Below, one piece after another: positions 55,240 through 64,000 of a stretch of DNA of 64,000 nucleotides (positions within the stretch are counted from its first letter, which is position 1; each line of letters opens with the position of its first letter). The notes under the pieces are model-generated. The model was not told the origin of the DNA. It did not search any database and saw nothing but the letters and a program-made list of their open reading frames with translations. Source of the DNA: Cristatella mucedo (Eukaryota; Bryozoa; Phylactolaemata; Cristatellidae); contig WPIO01000004.1 in NCBI GenBank assembly GCA_009760855.2, positions 13,371,501-13,435,500 on the forward strand, read 5' to 3'. The translations under genes were made by a program, and so were the position numbers.

Positions 55240-55635
55240 TAATGGAAATGTAATGTATCTCCGTCTGTAACTCCACGAAGCCATAAAGACTATGTGCGTG
55301 TTACGCAGGAGAGATTTGCATAGCGCACTCACAGCCTAAGCGGCTTTCGGTACGCATTCGGTAGCCAACAGACTACGTCTCTCGCAACAAAGAGAAAGTG
55401 GGAAGCATAGCAGAGTCAGGAGAGCAGTTGAGGTAGTGAGTAGCATGGAAGTAGCAGCTCCGGACTGCTGAAAAGGATGAGCCATAGTCGACAGTAGGAG
55501 AGTAGTTGTAGTTGCGTAAGAATTGTGGAAGCGAGTTCCACAAGCTAGGACCTGCAGAGCTAGAGCTTCTGTCATCAACGGTCTTAAAGCGGAGGAATTG
55601 AACAGCTAATCTATTGTCCACACAGGACCTTACTA
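55240..55635 (-). pseudogene. LINE family B 3' end
   Basis: On the minus strand: R-S-C-V-D-N-R-L-A-V-Q-F-L-R-F-K-T-V-D-D-R, L-W-N-S-L-P-Q-F-L-R-N, S-P-T-V-D-Y-G and L-R-E-T, then the 3' UTR. Open from the ACT/ACC array to a stop at 55336. Similar to the 36.3- and 37.5-kb ends but longer on the 5' side. Confidence 0.88.
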
Positions 55636-55638
55636 CTT

Positions 55639-55693
<55 letters not shown>

Positions 55694-55773
55694 CACTACC
55701 ACTACCACTACCACTACCACTACCACTACCACTACCACTACCACTACCACCACCACCACCACTACTACTACTA
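55636..55773. repeat. (ACT)n/(ACC)n compound array
   Basis: About 140 bp of ACT, ACTACC and ACC triplets. The poly-Val and poly-Thr frames are artefacts. Confidence 0.97.
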
Positions 55774-55850
55774 CTAATCTTTCTAGGTACTTTACAGGTG
55801 CTGTATAGAAAGCATTACCAGATGATTGGTGATAACATTCGTTAACAGCA
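55774..55850 (-). repeat. LINE A 3' tail fragment
   Basis: T-C-T-T-T-C-T-A-G-G-T-A-C-T-T-T-A-C and the neighbouring 3' UTR block. The triplet array occupies the place of its usual AAT end, so it may have grown from that end. Confidence 0.65.
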
Positions 55851-56699
55851 GGCGCAATGTAAGCAGGCATATGCACACATATTGGGGGGGGGGAATTTGT
55901 AGCCGTCGTGTAGACTACTCTGGAGCAAGAGAATGATTTTTTGGGAGGCGATGATAGCATCTGCTCAGGGGGGACTGGCAGTGAGTGAGGCTAAGTACAG
56001 AGATTATATAGGTCACATGACCCGCATGACCCCCCCCCTCATCGTCAATTCAGCCTGGTCAGTGGATACAGCCTAGGCTGCAGCGAGTCACGTGTTCACA
56101 TGCAGTGCGATTTCGACTGGGGCAGGACAATGTGACGATGGTTTCACGCCCGCAACTATATGTCTATGCCTCCCATAAAAAAAGGTAGACCATCTTGTTA
56201 CTTTTCCAAAACCTGGCCCAGAGCTATCTATATAATCACTAACATCGGCTGCCTGTCCTACCTCCTAACTGCCTGAGCTGATGCCGAGGTCGCAAGTTCG
56301 TGTGTGGCTCAACTCCCAACGTCAGCCAGTCTTAGTGCAGCTCATAGAACAGAATCGACCTCCGAATTAGGAACGGTAGCCGGAGATCAAGGGGACGTAG
56401 TCGAGCTGGCTTTTTAATTGCCACCACATCACTGCCAGCAGCATTGATCCACAGGAGGGCTTCTTTGTTGCTGGCAGCTTTATGGGAGCTTGCAGTTACT
56501 TGCAGTGCTTTCTTTAGTTTGATGCTCGATGCCTGGTGTGCGCCAAGGCTCCTTCCTACCATGCCGGGGAATCGGTGAAAGGCTTTACATTAGGAAAAAA
56601 GGTAATAATGTGGCCTCTGTGCCAGCGACCTGAAAGAATATGCCTAGTTATTTTCTGCCAGATTCATTCCACGAATGATGCTGTCTCCGTAGAGCCTGC
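55851..56699. other. Unassigned stretch
   Basis: No gene is recognised; a G run at 55885-55892 and a C run at 56031-56038 are the only marks. Confidence 0.4.
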
Positions 56700-56703
56700 T
56701 CTC

Positions 56704-56779
<76 letters not shown>
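56700..56779. repeat. (TGTC)n then (TC)n array
   Basis: About seven TGTC units followed by a pure TC array. Confidence 0.95.
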
Positions 56780-56780
<1 letters not shown>

Positions 56781-56954
56781 TGAGAGGATACCATGTCTCT
56801 CGATATATCTCGCGCCAGCAGCCCTTCGTTGGGGCAGGACATCTGTTGCTTGCAGCTGCTCGTGCTTGGACCAGGATTGCTTTAGGTCTTCAGCGGCTGC
56901 ATCCACCCCACGTACCCCAGTGCAGGCACCTGCTCCTGTTCGGGTCCGTGGGAA

Positions 56955-57185
56955 TTTTCCTTTGCAGCATGGCTTGGCTCCTTCATACCTGGTCGACTTG
57001 CTGCACTAGTTTCAGCCTACTCGCGCCCTCAGGTCCTCTACAAACAATACATTAGCTGTTAAATTCCTAGACTTAAAGACCGTTGGTGACAGAAGCTTTT
57101 GCTCTGCAGGTCCTAGACTGTGGAAGTCAAATTCCACATTTCATACGCAACGACGTCTGCTATCCTTCGTAACATTCGCATAGTC
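56955..57185 (+). pseudogene. LINE family B internal fragment
   Basis: H-G-L-A-P-S-Y-L-V-D-L-L-H (56969), A-L-R-S-S-like and L-K-T-V-G-D-R-S-F-C-S-A-G-P-R-L-W (57074) identify the C-terminal region. It has frameshifts and ends abruptly near 57180 with a truncated 3' UTR. Confidence 0.75.
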
Positions 57186-58816
57186 TTTGTGGAGTTACGG
57201 CTGGATATGCATTGCATTAGTGCTCCCTCTGCCAGTTACTGTGACGTTTCCCAGCTTTGAACAGTGGTCGTGGTCAAGTAGGAGCTCAGCTATCAGGAGC
57301 AGCTGCCCAGCAAATAGTGGCCGGAGCTGTAAAGCTGTCGTGCTGAAGACTCGGCGTGCGAATGTGCAGCAAGCGTGCGTGCCACGTGATGAAGCAGTGG
57401 CTGTGCAGCTATGACACCGGCAGCAGTCGACAGTTGGCCAGAGCCAGTTTAGCTGTTCGGCCGGCGAAGCGATGGCTGTGTTCGGGCAGCCCGTGACCTC
57501 CATGCATGCAATTCTCAGCAGTGGCTATCGATCTCGGCACGACGGTGAAAGGTCGTGCAGCTGCCGTTCGATGGACATCTCGGGGCACCTGCCGAGACCC
57601 ACTCGTGAGAAGCCATTAACTGACTCGACTGCTTGCTTGCTCGATGGCTAGGTCGAAGTCCTGTCTCGGAATTCGGCCACTCAGGGCTCTCTGCATCGAG
57701 GCTTTCTGCACTCTCCTCAGTGTGTCCTCCTTCCTCTTATCTGCTTGCTGGCTTGCTTGCAGGCCTGTGGCGTGTTGACGTCGGCTCAGTTACTGCTCTT
57801 TCCTCTTTGCCCACTCAACCGTGTGGCATATCTCTGGCAGGTCATTGGCTGCATCTGGCTAGCGATTTGCCTGAACTGAGCAAAAGGTATTTAGCTGTCT
57901 CATTCAGAGCAGGAAGTGCAGGGACTGCTAGTAAGTGTAGGTCGGTTTTGCCCTGCTCATGACCTGCTCTTGGATGCCTACCCCTTGCCTGGCGGTCTCG
58001 AGGTTCGAGCAGCTTTAATGGCGTGAGCTCACCGCAAGCGATCTGGCTGGTTTTCTCTGCCTGAGCCGAATCTTGGCCCCGGAGGTGCCTGCCAGCAGTG
58101 CCGACCGGACGTGCTGTACCATTTTTGCTTACCAATGTTTTCTCGAGGCCGTCGTGATCAGTCCAGCTTGGCAGCCGGCAGGCTGCTAGAAACTTGTTTT
58201 TTTTTCGTTCCCAGTTACCGGTTTTTCGTGGTTTACGGTAGCTTTGGTTTATGCGGTTTTTTGTGTTTTCCCTGCATTCCGGGAAAGCAGGGGACGTTAG
58301 CCTGTTCCTTAGCCAGCCCCTAGCCCCGTTGCTGCTGCTGCTGCATGCCTGGGCGTGTCTCTCTTCCCGAGTGGCTGATCGTTCCTGCCCTCACACCCAA
58401 GCTTGCCTCTTGGGGACAGCTGTGCTAGGACTTATCACCTTTCTATGAAGATGTATGGCATCAATAGGATGCTTCCTGCTGTGAGCTATACCCAGCTAGT
58501 AAGAGATTTAGCTCTCCGAGGCTGCTGCATAAATGTCTCATTATGACAGTCAAAACCTTGTCTGAGCGCCGCCACTCGCATAGATGCACCGCCTCTCCAA
58601 CAGCGCTAGGCTTTTTTGTGTCACTGAGACATGCCTTTCCATGTCATCTTTCTACTCGGGCCACTTTGGTAGGCTGATTATTCTGCCAGCATGCTCAGCA
58701 AACACCGACTGAGCTGCATGCCTGCCTCTCAATCAGACTGTGTAGCCGGCATAAGCTGGTGCGACTTTTGTTAATCACGAAGGTCGGCGTAGTGGCGTTG
58801 GCACATTAGGAAGGGG
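57186..58816. other. Unassigned 1.6-kb stretch
   Basis: Apparently single-copy, no domain-bearing frame found. Confidence 0.35.
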
Positions 58817-58847
58817 CTGCTGCTGCTGGTTGCAGCAGCAGCAGCAG
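58817..58847. repeat. CTG/CAG hairpin
   Basis: Four CTG units face CAG units across a GTT spacer, a near-perfect inverted repeat. Confidence 0.9.
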
Positions 58848-59559
58848 GAAGAACGAAGTGGAGGCTCGCAGGAAGTGGCTGGTCGGTGGCTCCTAGGCTG
58901 AATCCTAGGCTGCTTTCCTTTGCACTAGCCTCAGGGCCGCCTGGTAAGAGGCATGCAGGAAGTCGTAGCAGTCGCCTTAGCAGCTCTGGCTGAGACGGGC
59001 AGAGAGAGAGAGAGAGAGAGAGGTTTGCCGTGGTGGCGCCGAGCCAGGTGGCCTCATTGCTGGTCGCCAGCCCGAAGCAGGTCGGTGTGCCGGAATGCTT
59101 CGAGAGAAGATGTGTGGCAATGGCACGCTTGTTTAAAATGCGACGGATGCGAACGGACGTGACAGCGACGGCCAAGTCCTCGTTTAGCTCCGTCGCTTTG
59201 CCCACGGTTCGAACCTTGGAGCAGTTTGGCAAGCGGCTTGCCAAACTCAACGGGCCGGATATGCAAAGAACTTGAAGCAAGCAACAAGATTGAAGGGATA
59301 AGGATGCTAAGGGCTGGAAAACGCAACGGGAAGTGGCAAGGAAGCTTTGATCGGAAAAGATGACGTGCTACAAAGAGCCTGAAAATGGCCGCTGGATCGC
59401 TGGCGATTTTTGTAGCTATGGAGAAAGCGACCGTCCGTCCGGCAAAAAGTCGAGAAGGCAGGCAAGTTCAGTCATGTGCCCCAGTCATCACTAACGGTGT
59501 ATCTGGGCATTACGAGGCACTAGCGGGTTGAAATCATGTCCGGTCATGTTCAGTCCGTT
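58848..59559. other. Unassigned stretch
   Basis: Includes a GA array at about 58999-59022. Otherwise nothing is recognised. Confidence 0.4.
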
Positions 59560-60600
59560 TGGGGACGATACTCAGCTGTATTTGTCCCTTAAATCGTTGG
59601 AATCTGCTGCAGCAGCTGTTAAGCTCAATGCTTGCCTTGATGACATTCGATCCTTGATGTCGGCAAATTTCCTTAAACTAACCGACGATAAAAACAAAAT
59701 GCTACTCGTAGGACACCCCAAGCATGTGGCTGGACTTAAAAGACTTTGCTTTTCTAATAGGTGATGCTGTTGTGCGACCGTCACCATGCGTCATTTAAGT
59801 TTCGTCTTTGACATCGGCCTAAATTTTGAAAGCTTTGCTGAGAAGACTGCCTTCACAGCTAGCCATCACGTCCGATTCTTATCTAAGATTGGGAACTACC
59901 TTTCACGCTGGCTCCTAAAATATATAACCAGCTCCTCAATTCTGTCTCTGCTAGATGATTGCAGTTCCATTTTGACTGGGCTACCGAAAAAGCCATTAGG
60001 GCACTGCAGCTGGTAATGAATATAGCTGCAAGGCTACTTTACAAATCTCAGAGGTTCAGTCATGTGTCTCCTTTGCTGAAAGAGCTTGAATGGCTGCCCT
60101 TTGATCAACAGATACAGAGCACGGTGAACCACAAGGCCCGTCATGGCTTGGCTCATTCATACCTAGCTGAACTGCTGCACCGGTTTCAGCCTTCTCGTGC
60201 CATCAGGTCCTCTATGGACAGTAAGTTAGCTGTTCCATTCCTATGCTTAAAGACAGTTGGCGATAGAAGCTTTTGCTCTGGAGGTCCTAGACTGCAGAAT
60301 TCATTTCCACAATTCTTACGCAACGACAACAACTCTCCTGCTGCTGACTATGGCACATCTTTTTCAGCAGTCCTGAGCTGCGACTTCCATGCTACTCACT
60401 ACCTCAACTGCTCTCCTGACTCTGCTATGGTTCCCACTTTCTCTTTATTGTGTGAGATGAAGTCTGTTGGCTACCGAATGCGTACCGAAAGCCGCTTAGG
60501 CTGTGAATGCGCTATACAAAACTCTCCTTCGTATAGTCTTTGAGGCTCTGTGGAGTTACAGGCGGAGGTAAATTACATATACATTAATTAGAACTACCAA
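59560..60600 (+). pseudogene. LINE family B copy, truncated at the catalytic box
   Basis: Begins at the catalytic box, which reads F-G-D-D-T-Q-L-Y-L where Y-A-D-D is expected, followed by L-N-A-C-L-D-D-I-R, N-F-L-K-L-T-D-D-K, then after a shift the thumb and C-terminal region (A-I-R-A-L-Q-L-V-M-N-I-A-A-R-L, L-A-E-L-L-H-R-F-Q-P-S, F-L-R-N-D-N-N-S-P-A-A-D-Y-G) to a stop at about 60543 and the 3' UTR. Only a few frame breaks are visible (near 59765 and 59990), so it is younger than the 14.8-17.8 kb copy. Confidence 0.88.
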
Positions 60601-62799
60601 CTACCAAGTTTGCATGCTACTTACTGCAAACACTGTTGTGTGTGATAAGGATGTTCTTGTAGTTTGCTTATTTCTGGTTCTTTTGCTTTTCGGCATAGCT
60701 GCGCCCTGCAGCAAAGGCAGAAAGGGCCATGCCGCCGGGATAGGGCAGGGTTTGCCTCCTCCAGTCACTTGGCCCACCAGGTCGGCCTGGCGGTTGGGCT
60801 GGGGGCCCTCGCCTGCACGGATCGCTGCACCGAGGTGGCAGTGTGCCGCCTGCACAGTTCGGATCGCTGCCATATGCTAATCGACTTGCCTATTACACAC
60901 GGACGTAACTGATGGGAAACTTGTTGACTTGGCAATCGGATCTTCAATCGGACGCTCGGCATGCATAGCTAATACTTCGTCATCGTTGCTCACGCATGCG
61001 TTTTGGTCTACTGGCACGGTGCACGCAATGCAGGCTTGCAATGGGCGACCAACTTGCATGCCCTTCCCGGCCGATGTTGTTGAGATCATGGGCTCCTATG
61101 GCCCAATGCATTTCAGCCTTGGTCTGTTTGGCCGGGCATCCTGTTTGCCAGGCCGCTAGCATTGGCCGCATTGGCGAGACAATAGAATTAGGGCTGCTCT
61201 CGTTATGTTATCACCAGGCGCCAGGTGGTGCAACTTGGTGGCTTAGTTTGGCCAGCGGCTGTGGGAATTAACACGACCAACCTGATGGAAAACTGCAGCC
61301 TCTCACGTGGTCAAGCCTTTTCTAGCTTCGAGTTGTCTTGCTTGCCTTGTTTTGGAGGAGCTGGCGAATTGGTGTTGTGCAGACAGTGCAACTCGGCTGG
61401 TTATGCATTGCACCATTCTATCGCGTGTGTGCCTGTATCTTCTATCGCGTGTGTGTGCCTGTATCTTGTATCCTGCTCTTGGCCAACCTAAGGAGGTAGC
61501 AATTATAGGCAACTTCAAAGATCCCCATATGTAATACAGTCCGTACGTGTGTACTCTTATGCACAGATCACACATCGGCGACAGGCTGACCCCCTCGTTT
61601 ACACAGCAGCAGAAGTAGCTTTCACCTGTTTGCAGCAGACTCTAAAGAATTATACAATTTCACCAAACACATGATACTCATGAGTTAGCAATATTTATAA
61701 CAAATCTTGTGTGCTACCACTGCGGTTTTCTCACCAGCTTCAAAAACAAGCAAAAATGAACCAGTTTTTTCAGTTTCTGAGGCTATCTCTTGCCTGACAT
61801 AGTCGCCATTTCGAAGGATGTGATTTTATAGCCTCTGATAAGTACTGCAGAGTAAGATTTACTGGATGCACCTACTATTCCCCTCTCGAAAAATGTATCT
61901 GTCCAACCAAGTCTGGCATTTTTTCGGCAATCGGCAAGGATTTTAAGCATGCTATTTGAGCATTTTATAAATATGCCATAGAGCTGATCTCCCTCGATTT
62001 ACCAAATACATTTACTAAATGTAATTACCTTCTCACAATTTCAATGGAAACTTTTCAATAAAGGCAGCTAATCATGGTTTGGCATGTCAGCTATTTGGCT
62101 AAGACGTATGGTTTGAAGGTTCCGTTTTTTTCGATAAACCTAATTCGCTGGCTTCTTACTCTAACTGCACCGTCGATTTCTTGCACGGCCTACCAGGTCT
62201 GACCTACGTTTGCGCATGCACGAAACCGAATGTCTCAGACTTTGTCATTCCTGAACAAGTAGCAATGCCGTCAAGATGCATTTTTCGAGAGGATGGATAC
62301 TCAACGCGTCCAAATTTTTTTTTACTTTTTTGAGTTCTAATGGCGCTACAAAAAGCCATGTTTTCAAAAAACCTAACCGTTTTCAAACCCACTACAAACT
62401 GCCAAACAAATTAATTTCGCATGTTTTTCACCACTCCTAATAGGCTAATCAATGTGGCAGCACTCACAATTTCCGACATACTTTGCTTCCCCTATTAACG
62501 CCACGTTTTGGAAGTATTTTTGGCCTAGGTTTTTTTTTATAAAACCAATATCTGAGATTTGTTTTTTGATTCCCATGGTGCACAGAGTATTTGTGCCAGC
62601 TCTGTATTTACACGTGATTGCTGGCATAAGTGAGTGGGTATACATGTATACGTACTTTTTTGCACAGGCCTATCTGCCCAGCTGTGATTTAGTCGTGCAC
62701 TGCTGAGGATGCAGCCGGAAAGTGTCATCAGAAATCGCTTCGTACTATCGAAGGAGATCGGTACTGAAATGATTCTCGTGCTGTTCTTAATTGGGCCTT
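60601..62799. other. Unassigned 2.2-kb stretch
   Basis: No supported gene. A tandem pair of about 25 bp (T-C-T-A-T-C-G-C-G-T-G-T-G-T) lies at 61417-61466. From about 61600 it becomes AT-rich, with a distant inverted repeat described in the findings. Confidence 0.4.
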
Positions 62800-63590
62800 A
62801 TCATGGGTACCTCAGCCAAACTGGTCGATGCATGTGTGACATCTCGTCTAGTCTTCTGTAACTCACTACTTGCAGGTCTCCTTGCTTGTTGATTAAGATG
62901 CTTACAGTTGGTGGTCTACCGGCCTCTGCAACCAGGCACTTGCAGCTGGTACAAAACTCTACAGCTAGGCTTGTCTGTCGTGAGCATCGCAACTGCCACA
63001 CCACACCACCTCTTGCCGACGTGCACTGGCTCCCAGTCAAGCAGCGCATCGACTTCAAGGTTCTGTCGCTCACTTTTAGGTCCCTTGATGCTTTACTCAT
63101 CAGATCTACTCCCCCGCCAGGCTAAGCATCTTACCGCCCACTTTTCTTAATCTAATCATTTAGCTATACCTCGTACGAACCTCAAATCCTTTGGAGGCCG
63201 TACCGTGCATTTACTTTAGTTCATGTGCTCCCAAAGCAGCAACTCACTCCCGACTGACGTCGCGACATCACCTGACTGGACGATATTGAAAAAAGCTAAA
63301 TGCATTATTGATAACAGCATTTAGTGGGTCCCTGTGATTCGTCCTTCACGTGCTTATGCGTGCTGACACTGTGCATGCTGCCACTAACCAAACTTGCATG
63401 TTGACCCTGTGCATGTCACCCCTAACCATGTTATTCTTGTGTTTTATTGAGCATGCTACCACTAACCATTCGATCATGCTTCCTTTGCAGCATATTTAAA
63501 GTGCCTAAAAAGAGATTAAATTCTCGGAGGGTGCTATACAAATACATTATTATTATCATCATCATCATTATTATTTCTGTCAATCCAGCC
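62800..63590 (+). pseudogene. LINE family A copy, C-terminal part and 3' tail
   Basis: Starts at A-K-L-V-D-A-C-V-T-S-R-L (about 62815), carries a small disruption near 62880, then R-H-L-Q-L-V-Q-N-S-T-A-R-L-V-C-R-E-H, W-L-P-V-K-Q-R-I-D-F-K-V-L-S-L-T-F-R-S-L (to about 63083), and a shifted remainder to the stop near 63340. The 3' UTR and hairpin tail end in an ATT/ATC array at 63547-63573. No catalytic residues remain. Confidence 0.88.
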
Positions 63591-63649
63591 ATTCCGTGCT
63601 GCTAGCCTAGCTGCTTTGGCAGCTGCCGTGCAGGCGTTCTTAGCCTGGC

Positions 63650-63915
63650 AGCCGGGGAAAGTACGTAACGGCAACTCCTCTCCTGCTGCCGACTGTGGTG
63701 CATCCTTTCCAGCCGTCCTGAGCTGCTACTTACATGTTACTACCTCAGCTGTTCTTGCGACTTAGCTGTGCTTCCCAATTTCCCTTTGTTTCGCGAGATG
63801 AAGTCTGTTGGCTAGCGAATGCCTACCGAAAGCTGCTTAAGCTATGCATGCGCTATGCAAAACTCTCCTGCATAACCCTCACGTAGTCTTTGTGGCTTTG
63901 AGTGGAGTTACAGAC
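63650..63915 (+). pseudogene. LINE family B 3' end
   Basis: V-R-N-G-N-S-S-P-A-A-D-C-G (63665), then F-P-F-V-S-R-like sequence and the 3' UTR with A-T-G-C-A-A-A-A-C-T-C-T-C-C-T-G and G-G-A-G-T-T-A-C-A-G-A. Frameshifted and short. Confidence 0.78.
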
Positions 63916-64000
63916 ATGAAGAGAGGAGATACAAAGCTCTGTCCGATGTGCTGTCCTCTGCTGCCGCATGATTGGCCAGTCTCGGGATTCAAACGCGATT

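Noticed and set aside
55373-55960. Poly-Val protein of 195 codons
   Set aside because: It joins a LINE B fragment to an ACT/ACC array by chance.

Overview
The window looks like a repeat-rich nuclear genomic segment from an animal, probably an invertebrate. Evidence: many decayed non-LTR retrotransposons of the CR1/L2 type, tRNA-derived SINEs, Tc1-type DNA transposon remains, very long dinucleotide arrays, coding exons bounded by GT/AG splice sites, and CpG-rich islands in an otherwise more AT-rich background. There is no operon structure, no compact bacterial-style gene and no Shine-Dalgarno pattern. The phylum cannot be fixed from the sequence alone.

Host genes are sparse. (1) About 10.08-12.45 kb, minus strand: a two-exon model with a strong Kozak start, an N-terminal myristoylation-type sequence (MGNKPS), low-complexity Ala/Gly/Ser linkers and a repeated tyrosine-centred motif of the form D-Y-D-S-I-Q-R-x-V-x-P-x-K-V-K. 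This looks like an undescribed membrane-anchored signalling scaffold and is the most interesting object here. (2) About 44.56-45.54 kb, plus strand: a first coding exon that follows a CpG-rich island, ends in a Cys-rich segment plus a membrane helix, and stops at a consensus splice donor. (3) About 48.37-48.61 kb, minus strand: a candidate 3'-terminal exon. (4) About 22.8-25.4 kb: a large CpG-rich island whose gene cannot be placed. No later exon of any of these genes could be identified.

Most of the rest is transposon debris. LINE family A (CR1/L2-like) has larger copies at 0.95-3.2, 4.1-5.6, 14.1-14.8, 18.6-19.0, 34.4-34.9, 39.7-40.9 and 62.8-63.6 kb, plus many solitary 3' tails. LINE family B, related but distinct, is at 14.8-17.8, 26.5-28.3, 36.3, 37.5, 55.2-55.6, 57.0, 59.5-60.6 and 63.7-63.9 kb. 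SINE family 1 (tRNA head, ATTT-rich tail) is at 19.2, 27.0, 28.5, 38.2 and 46.5 kb. SINE family 2 (tRNA head joined to a LINE-A-like tail) is at 8.7, 30.3, 32.8, 35.3 and 53.4 kb. Tc1-type transposase remains lie at 18.1-18.3 and 29.6-30.8 kb. Insertions are often nested: a SINE sits inside the reverse transcriptase of a LINE B copy with a perfect 9-bp target duplication, and a LINE tail and a SINE interrupt the Tc1 copy.

The retroelements fit together as a working hypothesis: the LINE A 3' tail folds into a hairpin that SINE 2 shares, suggesting that SINE 2 was mobilised by LINE A machinery. Several perfect inverted repeats (3.4, 38.9, 43.1 and 50.5 kb) are not explained by these families.
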